From NCBI GenBank assembly GCA_016781225.1, contig JADDQT010000017.1:1-14651 (forward strand): a stretch of 14,651 nucleotides of DNA, written 5' to 3'. Of the stretch, positions 1 to 6,369 are shown piece after piece. A model generated the notes under the pieces. The model saw nothing but the letters and a program-made list of their open reading frames with translations. It searched no databases and was not told the DNA's origin. Position 1 is the stretch's first letter. Each line of letters opens with the position of its first letter. This DNA is from Actinomycetota bacterium (GTDB lineage: Bacteria; Actinomycetota; Acidimicrobiia; Acidimicrobiales; GCA-2861595). Made by a program: the position numbers and the translations under genes.

Positions 1-171
1 CTCGACATCGGCATCGAGGCCGGTCCCTCCGCTCTTGGCCATGGTCCTGCTCCTGGTGGTGCTGGTCGCCGTGTCGGTCAGCGACGAGGTGAGCGTCGGA
101 GCCAACGCCAACGCCACCAGAGGCACCAGCAAGAGAAAGGCCCGCCGTCCCCCAGCTCTTGTGTCCCGCAG
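1..171 (-). CDS. Partial 5' end of a putative exported or membrane-anchored protein downstream of tatD
   Basis: A minus-strand frame stays open from the tatD stop to the window edge. It encodes a basic stretch followed by a hydrophobic core (RRAFLLLVPLVALALAP), which looks like a signal peptide or anchor, then a Ser/Thr-rich linker. No ATG, GTG or TTG lies upstream of the hydrophobic stretch. The best upstream start is CTG at 171, with GGGAAGGG at 179-186 seven nt before it. The alternative is ATG at 42, with AGGAG seven nt before it, which would drop the hydrophobic segment. In many actinobacteria the order is metG, tatD, rpfB (resuscitation-promoting factor), ksgA, so an RpfB-like cell-wall protein is a fair guess from position. 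No diagnostic domain falls inside the window. Function is therefore inferred only from context. Confidence 0.4.
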   Translation of the reverse strand, partial: MRDTRAGGRRAFLLLVPLVALALAPTLTSSLTDTATSTTRSRTMAKSGGTGLDADVE

Positions 172-221
172 GTCTGGACCCTTCCCGTAGGGAGATGGTC
201 TTTGGGGAATTGGTAGGCACG

Positions 222-1025
222 CTAGAAGCTCGGTTGGGAGTCCGGCAACCCGGTAAGGCCGAAGGCCGCGTGCGCTCCCCGCCATGACGCGTGCTCCACG
301 ACCTCGACGTCGACGCCCCGCGCCTCGGCAACAGCGGCGCCGACGAGGGGCACCAGGGCGGGCGCGTTGGGCCGGCCCCGGTGTGGCACCGGGGCGAGAT
401 AGGGGGAGTCGGTCTCCACCAGGAGCCTTTCCTCCGGGCACAGCGTCGCCGCCGCTCGTGTCTGGTGCGCCGACTTGAAGGTCACGATCCCACTGAAGGA
501 GAGCCAGGCCCCGAGCTCCAGGCACCGCCGGGCCTCTTCGGGCCCACCGCTGAAGCAGTGGATGACGGTTCGATCCGGGACACCTTCGGCGCTGAGGATC
601 GAAAGTGTGTCGTCCCAGGCCTCTCGGGTGTGGACCACCAACGCCAACCCGCGCTCGTGCGCCATGGCCACCTGGGCGGCGAAGGCCTCACGCTGCACCT
701 GCCGTGGTGAGTGGTCGTAGTGGTAGTCCAGCCCGCACTCGCCCACCGCGACCACCTTGTCCTCGCCCAGGAGAGGGACGATCTCCTCCAGGCCGTCCTT
801 GGCGTCGTGGGGATGCACTCCCACCGTGGCCCACACGCCGTCATGGGACCGTGCCACCTGGATGGCGGCGCGCGAGCTGGCCCCGTCCGTCCCTACCGTC
901 ACCATGCGGTGGACACCGGCCCGGCGGGCGTCCTCGACGGCGTCGGGCCCCAGAGTTCCTCCAGCACCGGTCGCGTCTTCGGGGCTGGGCTCGGAGATGT
1001 GGCAGTGGGTGTCGAACCAAGGCAC
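222..1025 (-). CDS. tatD: TatD-family metal-dependent deoxyribonuclease
   Basis: This is a TatD-type TIM-barrel hydrolase of 267 residues, the usual family length. TatD proteins are metal-dependent 3'-5' DNA/RNA exonucleases linked to DNA repair and quality control. Visible metal ligands are the N-terminal HxH in FDTHCHI (H7, H9), the glutamate of VGECGLDY (E96), H132 in VVHTREA, H156 in VIHCFSGG, and the aspartate of ETDSPYLAP (D206). I chose GTG at 1025 because the protein then begins directly with VPWFDTHCH, as family members do, and AGAGGG lies seven nt upstream. The open frame continues to 1112, but that extension overlaps the metG end. The gene begins 17 nt after the metG stop, so the two are almost certainly cotranscribed, a common actinobacterial arrangement. 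Confidence 0.95.
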   Translation of the reverse strand: MPWFDTHCHISEPSPEDATGAGGTLGPDAVEDARRAGVHRMVTVGTDGASSRAAIQVARSHDGVWATVGVHPHDAKDGLEEIVPLLGEDKVVAVGECGLDYHYDHSPRQVQREAFAAQVAMAHERGLALVVHTREAWDDTLSILSAEGVPDRTVIHCFSGGPEEARRCLELGAWLSFSGIVTFKSAHQTRAAATLCPEERLLVETDSPYLAPVPHRGRPNAPALVPLVGAAVAEARGVDVEVVEHASWRGAHAAFGLTGLPDSQPSF

Positions 1026-1042
1026 CTGCGAACCCTCTGGCG

Positions 1043-2563
1043 TCAGTCCCGCTTGCGGGGGAAGAGGGGCTCGCCCTTCTCCACCGCGGAGCCGCCCGGG
1101 TAGCCGCCCCATCGAGCCGCGTCCGGGAGCCGCTGGTCGGTGGGCGAGCCGTCGAGTCCGATGCGTCGCCAGACCTCGGCGCAGGCCGAGGGCATGGCCG
1201 GCGTGGCCAGAAGGGCGACGATCCGCAGCGCCTCCAGCGCGTCACCCATGACGGCGTCGAGCTCGGGCCCGGGCTCTGCCTTCCACGGCTCGTTGGCCTC
1301 GAGGTAGGCGTTGGTCTCCCTCACCAGTCGCCAGGTGGCGTCGAGGGCCTCGTTGGGCGCCACCCTCCGCCACGCGTCGGCGGCGGACTCGTAGGCCCGA
1401 GCAGCCACGTCCTCGAGCGGGCTGCCTTCCTGCGGCGACGGCCCCACTCCCCCACACTTCTTGGCCACCACGGTGCTGACGCGCGACAGCAGGTTGCCGA
1501 AGTTGTTGGCCAGATCGGCGTTGTAGCGGTTGACCATCCCCTCGTGCGAGAACTCGCCGTCGGGACCGAACGGCGTGTCGTGCAGGAAGTGGTGGCGAAA
1601 GGCGTCGACGCCGAAGGCCCCGGTGCCCAGGTCGTTCACCAGCTCGGCCGGCGCGATCTGGTTCAGGCTCGTCTTGGACATCTTCTCGCCACCCACGAGC
1701 AGGTAGCCGTGGACGTGGATCCGATGGGGCGGCTCGAGTCCGGCGGCGAGAAGCATGGCCGGCCAGTAGACGCAATGGAAGCGGACGATGTCCTTCCCTA
1801 TCAGGTGTTGCACGCTCGGCCACCACGCGTCGAACCGGGCCTGGTCCTCCCCGTACCCGATGGCCGTGCAGTAGTTGACCAACGCGTCGTACCAGACGTA
1901 GAAGACGTGCTCGTCGTCCCACGGCACGGGCACTCCCCAGCGGATCGACGTCCTGGTGATGGAGATGTCCTGGAGCCCTTGGCGGACGAGGCCCAGGGCT
2001 TCGTTGCGCCGCATGTCCGGTTGGATCGACTCAGGATGCGAGGCGTACCAATCCAGCAGCGGCTTCTCGTAACGGCTCAGCTTGAAGAAGTAGTTCTCCT
2101 CCTTGAACAACTCCACGGGACGCCGGTGGATGGGGCAGCAGCCGTCCACCAGCTCGGCCTCGGTGTAATAGGCCTCGCACGACACGCAGTACGGCCCCTC
2201 GTAGGTGCCGAGCTCGATGTCGCCGTTGTCGTAGATGCGCTGGAGGAGATGCTGCACGGCCCGTGCGTGGCGGGGTTCGGTGGTTCGTATGAAGTCGTCG
2301 TAGGCGACGTCCACAAGCTGCCACGCCTCCTTGAACCTTTCGCTGGTGCTGTCGGCCTGCTCCTTGGGCGTGAGGCCGTTGACCTCGGCCTGGCGGGCGA
2401 CCTTGAGGCCGTGCTCGTCCGTGCCGGTGAGGAAGAACACGTCGTCGCCGAGAAGGCGGTGCCAGCGGGCCACGGCGTCGGCGGTCACCGTGGTGTAGGC
2501 GTGGCCGATGTGAGGCGCGTCGTTGACGTAGTAGATCGGCGTGGTGACGTAGAACCGGGCCAC
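1043..2563 (-). CDS. metG: Methionyl-tRNA synthetase
   Basis: Class I synthetase of 506 residues that charges tRNA-Met in the cytosol. The Rossmann fold begins at residue 4 with FYVTTPIYYVND. The HIGH signature is PHIGHAY (residues 18-21) and the KMSKS loop is GGEKMSKTSL (K294-K297). Between them is the zinc knuckle insert, with CVSC at 126-129 and CPIH at 143-146. The C-terminal half is the helical anticodon-binding domain, and there is no C-terminal EMAP/Arc1p-like tRNA-binding domain, as in the short MetG type. The frame is open upstream to 2779, but that region is antisense to the divergent regulator. GTG at 2563 gives the canonical VARFYVTTPIYY start and sits seven nt after TAGCCT, so the message is probably leaderless. 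First gene of the metG-tatD unit. Confidence 0.96.
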   Translation of the reverse strand: MARFYVTTPIYYVNDAPHIGHAYTTVTADAVARWHRLLGDDVFFLTGTDEHGLKVARQAEVNGLTPKEQADSTSERFKEAWQLVDVAYDDFIRTTEPRHARAVQHLLQRIYDNGDIELGTYEGPYCVSCEAYYTEAELVDGCCPIHRRPVELFKEENYFFKLSRYEKPLLDWYASHPESIQPDMRRNEALGLVRQGLQDISITRTSIRWGVPVPWDDEHVFYVWYDALVNYCTAIGYGEDQARFDAWWPSVQHLIGKDIVRFHCVYWPAMLLAAGLEPPHRIHVHGYLLVGGEKMSKTSLNQIAPAELVNDLGTGAFGVDAFRHHFLHDTPFGPDGEFSHEGMVNRYNADLANNFGNLLSRVSTVVAKKCGGVGPSPQEGSPLEDVAARAYESAADAWRRVAPNEALDATWRLVRETNAYLEANEPWKAEPGPELDAVMGDALEALRIVALLATPAMPSACAEVWRRIGLDGSPTDQRLPDAARWGGYPGGSAVEKGEPLFPRKRD

Positions 2564-2569
2564 CCGGCC

Positions 2570-2575
2570 TAGGCT
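2570..2575 (+). promoter_or_regulatory. Putative -10 element of the AbrB-like gene (leaderless)
   Basis: The plus strand reads TAGGCT, then seven bases, then GTG at 2583. It is essentially superimposed on the metG -10 on the other strand, so RNA polymerase could hardly occupy both at once. No Shine-Dalgarno sequence is present. The spacing supports GTG 2583 over the internal ATG at 2655. Confidence 0.5.
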
Positions 2576-2576
2576 A
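2571..2576 (-). promoter_or_regulatory. Putative -10 element of metG (leaderless)
   Basis: The minus strand reads TAGCCT, then seven bases, then the GTG start of metG. This fits a TAnnnT -10 hexamer with transcription starting at the start codon. No Shine-Dalgarno sequence precedes the GTG. No convincing -35 is visible. The element lies in the palindrome GCCTAGGC (2567-2574), shared with the divergent promoter. Confidence 0.55.
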
Positions 2577-2582
2577 TCGACG

Positions 2583-2996
2583 GTGGCTGAATCCTCAGCA
2601 CCCAGCGACCGGCCCGTCACCACGGGTTCCCAGCAGTTCCTCGGCTCCTCCGGCATGGCCAGGAAGGTGGACGACCTGGGGCGCATCGTGCTCCCCGTGG
2701 AGATGCGGCGCATGTTCGGCATACAGCCCGGCGACGAGCTCCAGATCGCCGTCGACGGCGCCTGCATCCTCCTGCACAAGCCTCAGCCCGGTTGCGTCTT
2801 CTGCGACGGCATCGACGGGTTGGACACGTACCGGGGCAAGCCCGTCTGCCGGTCCTGCGCCCGGGGCCTAGTCGGGATCGACCAGGTCGCCGGTGGCTCC
2901 GAGTCCCCGGTCTCCGAGTCCCCGGTCTCCGAGCCGAAGGGCGACCTCGTAGACCCGCCGCTTCGGGACATGGAGCTCGGTGGCAACGGCAGGTAA
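2583..2996 (+). CDS. AbrB/SpoVT-like DNA-binding protein with C-terminal zinc ribbon
   Basis: Small transcription regulator of 137 residues from GTG 2583. Residues 25-67 form a swapped-hairpin AbrB domain: ARKVDDLGRIVLPVEMRR, then FGIQPGDELQIAVDG. AbrB proteins bind DNA as dimers or higher oligomers and usually act as transition-state or growth regulators. Two CxxC pairs follow (CVFC at 71-74, CRSC at 89-92), which should bind zinc. The last 42 residues are a low-complexity Ser/Pro/Glu tail with the repeat SESPV, antisense to the rsmI end, and are probably not conserved. ATG at 2655 is an alternative start that keeps the whole AbrB domain but has no ribosome-binding site. The gene overlaps its convergent neighbour by 129 bp and shares a promoter region with metG. 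The regulon is unknown. Confidence 0.82.
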   Translation: MAESSAPSDRPVTTGSQQFLGSSGMARKVDDLGRIVLPVEMRRMFGIQPGDELQIAVDGACILLHKPQPGCVFCDGIDGLDTYRGKPVCRSCARGLVGIDQVAGGSESPVSESPVSEPKGDLVDPPLRDMELGGNGR

Positions 2997-3737
2997 CGCC
3001 GCACGCTTGTCGTCCCCGGCGTCGTAGCGGGCCAGCAGAGCGCGCTCGATGTCGGTGTCGTCGGCGGCCACTGGCTCGGGCGCCGCATCGAGCACCAGCA
3101 CGTGCTCCCCCCTGGGCTCCGTCGTGGCCAGGCGTTCGGCGGCGTCGTCGAGGCTTCCCCGCCACACGTCCTCGTGGAGCTTGGTCAGCTCCCGGGCCAC
3201 CGCCACCCGCCGTGCCGGCCCACACGCCTCGAGGAGGTCCTCCACCGTCTGGCGGAGACGGGTGGGCGCTTCGTAGATCACCGTGGTACGACGCTCGCCG
3301 GCGATGAGCGCCAGGCGTTCGGCGCGGTCACGCCCCTTGCGGGGGAGGAAGCCCTCGAACGCAAAGCGCTCGCTCGGGAAGCCGCTGGCGACGAGCGCGG
3401 CGATGGCAGCCGAAGGGCCGGGCACCACCACGACCTCGTGGCCGGCATCCGCCGCCGCCGCCACCATCCGCCGCCCGGGATCGGAGATGCCGGGCGTACC
3501 TGCGTCGGTCACCAGGGCGACATGCCTGCCCTGATCCAGGCGGGCAACTATCGCTCGGACCTGGGACGCCTCGTTGAAGTCGTGAACCGCCATCAGGACC
3601 TTGGGCTTCACCCCGGCGTGTGACAGGAGCTTGCGAGTCCGGCGGGTGTCCTCGCACGCGATGACGTCCGCGTTGGCGAGCGTCTGCACGGCACGTGGCG
3701 AGAGATCACCCAGGTTCCCGATGGGCGTGGCCACCAC
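2868..3737 (-). CDS. rsmI: 16S rRNA (cytidine1402-2'-O)-methyltransferase
   Basis: RsmI uses S-adenosylmethionine to 2'-O-methylate C1402 in the 16S rRNA decoding centre. The protein is 289 residues from GTG 3737, near the usual 280-290. Signatures of the tetrapyrrole-methylase-like fold are VATPIGNLGDLSPRA (2-16), CEDTRRTRKLL (28-38), VTDAGTPGISDPG (76-88) and VPGPSA (105-110). The small C-terminal helical domain ends with VPKRRVYEVALRLG. The final residues, LGDRGLGDRGLG and beyond, come from the tandem repeat and look like a lineage-specific extension. AGAAGG lies 11 nt before GTG 3737; the next codon is also GTG. The gene follows the DUF192 gene by 26 nt and is last in the ychF-DUF192-rsmI unit. 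Its 3' end overlaps the convergent regulator. Confidence 0.93.
   Translation of the reverse strand: MVATPIGNLGDLSPRAVQTLANADVIACEDTRRTRKLLSHAGVKPKVLMAVHDFNEASQVRAIVARLDQGRHVALVTDAGTPGISDPGRRMVAAAADAGHEVVVVPGPSAAIAALVASGFPSERFAFEGFLPRKGRDRAERLALIAGERRTTVIYEAPTRLRQTVEDLLEACGPARRVAVARELTKLHEDVWRGSLDDAAERLATTEPRGEHVLVLDAAPEPVAADDTDIERALLARYDAGDDKRAALPAVATELHVPKRRVYEVALRLGDRGLGDRGLGATGDLVDPD
2898..2933. repeat. 15-bp tandem repeat, 2.4 copies, inside the convergent gene overlap
   Basis: The unit TCCGAGTCCCCGGTC occurs twice exactly, followed by TCCGAG. Its length is a multiple of three, so it stays in frame on both strands. It gives SESPV repeats in the AbrB-like tail and LGDRG repeats near the RsmI C terminus. 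The origin is probably replication slippage. Confidence 0.9.
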
Positions 3738-3763
3738 GGCCAGAACGGCCTTCTGACCGCCGC

Positions 3764-4093
3764 TCAGGCCTTTATCTCCAGCTCGTCGCCGGGCCGCAGC
3801 CGCCAGCGTTCGAAGGCCCCTGCCTCGGCCTCGATCACGCAGCGGGCCCGCAGACGGGGCCGGCAGAGGCGGTGGCAAGGCATACGGACGGTGTCCACCA
3901 CTCTGAGGTCCTTGTCGCAGAAGGCCACGTCTATGGGGAAGCGCATGCCGAAGGTGTGCACCGAGGAAGCGGGCTTCAGCAGCAGGGCACCGTTCACGCC
4001 GTCGCGCCCGAGCAGGCCCCTGAGACGGGACTGGAACCCGTCGGCCACCTCGAGGGTGGCCAGCACCTCACCGTCCCTGAGGAGCCAGGCCAT
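3764..4093 (-). CDS. DUF192 family protein
   Basis: 109-residue member of the DUF192 family, whose biochemical role is not established. The family core is clear: SRLRGLLGRDG (22-32), then a strand ending SSVHTFGMRFPIDVAFCD (43-60), then VVDTVRMP (65-72), and the closing AGAFERWRLRPGDELEI, which contains the usual Gly and Asp of the small beta-fold. Many family members are exported; this one has no signal peptide and should be cytoplasmic. ATG 4093 begins 12 nt after the ychF stop with no good ribosome-binding site, so translation probably depends on read-on from ychF. It lies between ychF and rsmI, which suggests cotranscription with translation-related genes but does not reveal its function. 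Confidence 0.88.
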   Translation of the reverse strand: MAWLLRDGEVLATLEVADGFQSRLRGLLGRDGVNGALLLKPASSVHTFGMRFPIDVAFCDKDLRVVDTVRMPCHRLCRPRLRARCVIEAEAGAFERWRLRPGDELEIKA

Positions 4094-4105
4094 CAGCAGA
4101 CGGGC

Positions 4106-5182
4106 TCAGACGTTGAAGCGGATCTCGAGCACGTCACCGTCGACCACCTCGTAGTCCTTGCCCTCGACCCGGAGCCGGCCCACGGCCTTGGCCGCCGCCC
4201 AGGACCCGAGGCTGAGGAGCTCGTCCCAGCGGATGACCTCGGCACGGATGAAGCCGCGTTGGAGGTCGGAGTGGATGACGCCGGCACACTCGGGCGCCTT
4301 GGCACCGGCCCGGAACGTCCACGCCCGGGATTCCTTGTCACCGGTGGTGAGGAATGTGCGCCGCCCGAGGAGGTGGTACGCGGCCCGGCTCACCCTGGGA
4401 AGCGCTCCCTCCCCCAGACCCAGGCCTTCGAGGAGCTCGGTGCGCTCGCCGGGGTCGAGGTGAGCGGCCTCCGCCTCGAGCTTCACGCTCACACCCAGCA
4501 CCTCGGCTGCGGCGCCCAGCTCGTCGGCCACGGGCTTCACCACGGGATCGGCATCCACCACCTGGTCCTCGCCCAGGTTGACAACCGCCAGCACCGGCTT
4601 GTCCGTGAGCAGGAAGAAGCTCCGCAGCGCCGCTCGCAGCTCCGGCTCCAGTCGCGCCCGGTACAGGGGCGTGCCCGCCTGGAGCACCTCCAGCGCCGCC
4701 TCGAGGGCCGCCACCTCACCGGCAAGTGAGCGATCGGACCTGGCCGCTTTGCGCCGCCGAGTGAGCTGGGACTCCGCCGAGTCGGCGTCGGCCAGGACCA
4801 GCTCGAGCTCCAGGACGTTCAGGTCCTCGAGGGGGTCGTGGCCGCCGGACACGTTGACGTCCTCGAAGGCTCGCAGCACGAAGCACAGGGCGTCGACCTC
4901 GCGTAGGCCGGCGAGGAAACGGTTGCCGAGGCCCTCCCCGGCCGACGACCCGGCGGCCAGGCCGGCCACGTCCACCAACTCGACAGTGGCATGGACCCTC
5001 TTCTTGCTCTTGGACATCTCGGACAGGGCAAGGAGCCGGTGGTCGGGAACCTGGGCCACGCCAGTGTTGGTCTCGGTGGTGGTGAACGGGTGGGGTGCGA
5101 CCGCGACCGACGCCTCGGTGACGGCGTTGAAGAGCGACGACTTGCCGGAGTTGGGCAGGCCCACGATCCCGAGGCGCTCCAC
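4106..5182 (-). CDS. ychF: Redox-responsive ribosome-binding ATPase YchF (OLA1 family)
   Basis: 358-residue Obg-like P-loop NTPase, close to the usual 360-365. Motifs are the P-loop GLPNSGKSS (8-16), the switch region PFTTTETNTGVAQVPD, DVAGL (71-75), and NLGE at 202-205. The last is the non-canonical G4 motif by which YchF proteins prefer ATP over GTP. A coiled-coil insertion (about 125-200) and a C-terminal TGS domain follow, ending RVEGKDYEVVDGDVLEIRFNV. YchF binds ribosomes and is linked to oxidative-stress response. GTG 5182 gives the canonical N terminus and sits seven nt after TAGCCT on this strand, so the message looks leaderless. It is first in the ychF-DUF192-rsmI unit and divergent from the bL37-like gene. 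Confidence 0.95.
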   Translation of the reverse strand: MERLGIVGLPNSGKSSLFNAVTEASVAVAPHPFTTTETNTGVAQVPDHRLLALSEMSKSKKRVHATVELVDVAGLAAGSSAGEGLGNRFLAGLREVDALCFVLRAFEDVNVSGGHDPLEDLNVLELELVLADADSAESQLTRRRKAARSDRSLAGEVAALEAALEVLQAGTPLYRARLEPELRAALRSFFLLTDKPVLAVVNLGEDQVVDADPVVKPVADELGAAAEVLGVSVKLEAEAAHLDPGERTELLEGLGLGEGALPRVSRAAYHLLGRRTFLTTGDKESRAWTFRAGAKAPECAGVIHSDLQRGFIRAEVIRWDELLSLGSWAAAKAVGRLRVEGKDYEVVDGDVLEIRFNV

Positions 5183-5189
5183 CCCGGGG

Positions 5190-5195
5190 AGGCTA
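5190..5195 (-). promoter_or_regulatory. Putative -10 element of ychF (leaderless)
   Basis: TAGCCT on the minus strand, seven bases before the GTG start of ychF, exactly as at metG. It is part of the left arm of an inverted repeat whose right arm carries the -10 of the divergent gene. Confidence 0.55.
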
Positions 5196-5210
5196 CCTGC
5201 CGGGGTGGGC

Positions 5211-5216
5211 TAGCCT
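5211..5216 (+). promoter_or_regulatory. Putative -10 element of the bL37-like gene (leaderless)
   Basis: TAGCCT lies nine bases before the ATG at 5226. The intervening bases are C-rich with no purine-rich ribosome-binding site, so a leaderless or near-leaderless transcript is likely. Confidence 0.5.
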
Positions 5217-5225
5217 CCCACCCAC

Positions 5226-5309
5226 ATGTCGAAGAAGACCTCGAAGCGCAAGACCAGGTCCAAGAAGAAGGCCAACCACGGCAAGCGGCCCAACGCCGGC
5301 CGCGGCTAG
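5226..5309 (+). CDS. Putative small ribosomal protein bL37 (27 residues)
   Basis: A 27-residue, strongly basic peptide (ATG 5226, TAG 5307-5309) beginning MSKKTSKRKTRSKKK, with the motif ANHGKRPN at residues 16-23. About half the residues are Lys or Arg. This pattern matches my recollection of bL37, a roughly 24-residue large-subunit protein seen in mycobacterial ribosome structures, which also ends in an NHGKRPN-like motif. The gene is too short for most gene callers. It has its own TAGCCT promoter candidate and no ribosome-binding site. It diverges from ychF, itself a ribosome-binding factor, and converges on the SGNH gene with an 11-bp gap. An unrelated basic peptide is possible but the motif makes it less likely. 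Confidence 0.72.
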   Translation: MSKKTSKRKTRSKKKANHGKRPNAGRG

Positions 5310-5317
5310 CGCCGGCG
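5294..5317. terminator. GC-rich hairpin over the bL37-like stop codon
   Basis: CGCCGGC (5294-5300) pairs with GCCGGCG (5311-5317) around a 10-base loop that includes the TAG stop. It lies where two convergent genes meet and could act as a bidirectional terminator. It has no T-tract, and such repeats arise easily at this GC content. Confidence 0.3.
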
Positions 5318-5320
5318 CGG

Positions 5321-6336
5321 TCAGGGGTCGCCCGACGCGAGCCGGTCGACCTCCTTGGCCACCAGGTCGGTGAGCCTCGCTGATCCCCTTCGGTTGAGGT
5401 GGTTCTCGTCGGCAAACGACTCGGCCCCCCAGGTCTCCTTGGTGGCGTCGAGGTAAGCCACGCCCTCCTCTCTGGCCAACTCGTCCAGCACGGCTAGGTA
5501 CCGTTGGTAGTCGAAGGCCCCACGGGGATGGAGGGGCACGAATACCTCCTCGAGGACCGGCATGTTGACGATCAGCACCTCTATGCCGTCGCTCCGAAGT
5601 CGTCTTACGAGCCGGCGCAGAGCGGGAACCTCGACCGATCCCAGCTGGTAGTCGGCCAGCACCTCCCTGTTCTGCTCGAGGTGCCGAGGAGTGAGGCGAA
5701 GCTCCTGGTGGAGATTGGTGATGGACAGCCCCCGCTGGTTGATCTCATAGGGATTGCGGTCAGGCCCGGCTTTGAGTGCGTCCAGTAGGTCGTTCGGGCG
5801 CCGCAGCGTGTCCCGGAGCCGAACGAAGTAGGACCAGTTGGCCAGGAGACGAGCGGCCCGCTCTCCCGCCGTCTCCTCGCCGGGCACCCGAGGTCGTGAC
5901 GGCGAAGACTCGAGGGCCTCGTGGGCGATGTGGCCTGACCCGTTGTCGTTCAGCTGCTCGCTGGTAGGCCGATGACCACCACCTTGGGCCGCAGCAAGGG
6001 GAGCACCAGCGACCGGGCCAAGAGGTCGAGCGACCTGGCGGGGGCCCCTGCGTGCCAGGCGTTGTAGGCCGAGCCATGGACCTGAGACGCCTCGACCAGC
6101 CGGTCGGGGTCGATGCCCTCACCTGTTGTCGAGGCTCCCAGGACAACGACGTCCACCTTGCCGTGCTCAGCTGCCACCCGGCGCATGTTCCGGGCCTGGA
6201 CGGCCAGGCCCGGGTCATTCCAACCGCTGGACTCGCCCAGGCGCATCGCCACCAGCCGAGCCACTCCCTCGGCCGAGACCATGACCATGATGAAGGCAAC
6301 CACGAGGCTGCACGGGCCCCGCCCCAGCCAGCTCAC
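5321..6336 (-). pseudogene. SGNH/DltD-like acyltransferase partner of the MBOAT protein, interrupted by a one-base frameshift
   Basis: Two adjacent frames make one SGNH-hydrolase-like protein. The 5' part (GTG 6336 to TGA near 5950) encodes an N-terminal membrane anchor (about residues 9-28) and the nucleophile motif VVLGASTTGEG with Ser69, and breaks off at VVVIGLP. The 3' part continues in another frame as SEQLNDNGSGH to TCA 5321 and carries the catalytic pair in ADENHLN (Asp and His four residues apart). Restoring one base near 5963-5967 turns the junction into IGL-x-SEQLNDNG, which resembles related proteins. Such proteins sit outside the membrane and finish or edit O-acyl transfer to surface polymers with an MBOAT partner, here 33 nt upstream. 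The break may be a real mutation or a sequencing error. GTG 5887 could restart the second part but would lack the nucleophile. Confidence 0.78.
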
Positions 6337-6369
6337 CGTCGGGAGACCCGGGTCATCAGAGATGGGCGA

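Larger units (their letters stand above)
5187..5219. repeat. 9-bp inverted repeat between the divergent ychF and bL37-like genes
   Basis: GGGAGGCTA (5187-5195) and TAGCCTCCC (5211-5219) are perfect inverted copies separated by 15 bases. Each arm contains a TAGCCT hexamer facing outward toward its own gene. The symmetry is best explained as two mirrored promoter cores, but it could also be an operator or serve both roles. Confidence 0.7.

Noticed and set aside
605..2572. A 655-codon open frame on the plus strand opposite tatD and metG
   Set aside because: Antisense shadow of metG/tatD caused by high GC; no recognisable domain, and both opposite-strand genes are certain.
2564..2582. A T-box or SAM-type riboswitch controlling metG
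   Set aside because: The gap is only 19 bases and the message appears leaderless; there is no room for a leader RNA.
3695..4729. A 344-codon plus-strand frame opposite DUF192 and ychF
   Set aside because: Low-complexity His/Glu/Gly-rich shadow with no family signature; the opposite strand encodes clear genes.
5951..5970. Programmed -1 frameshift joining the two SGNH halves
   Set aside because: No X-XXY-YYZ slippery site and no obvious downstream structure; a simple indel is more likely.
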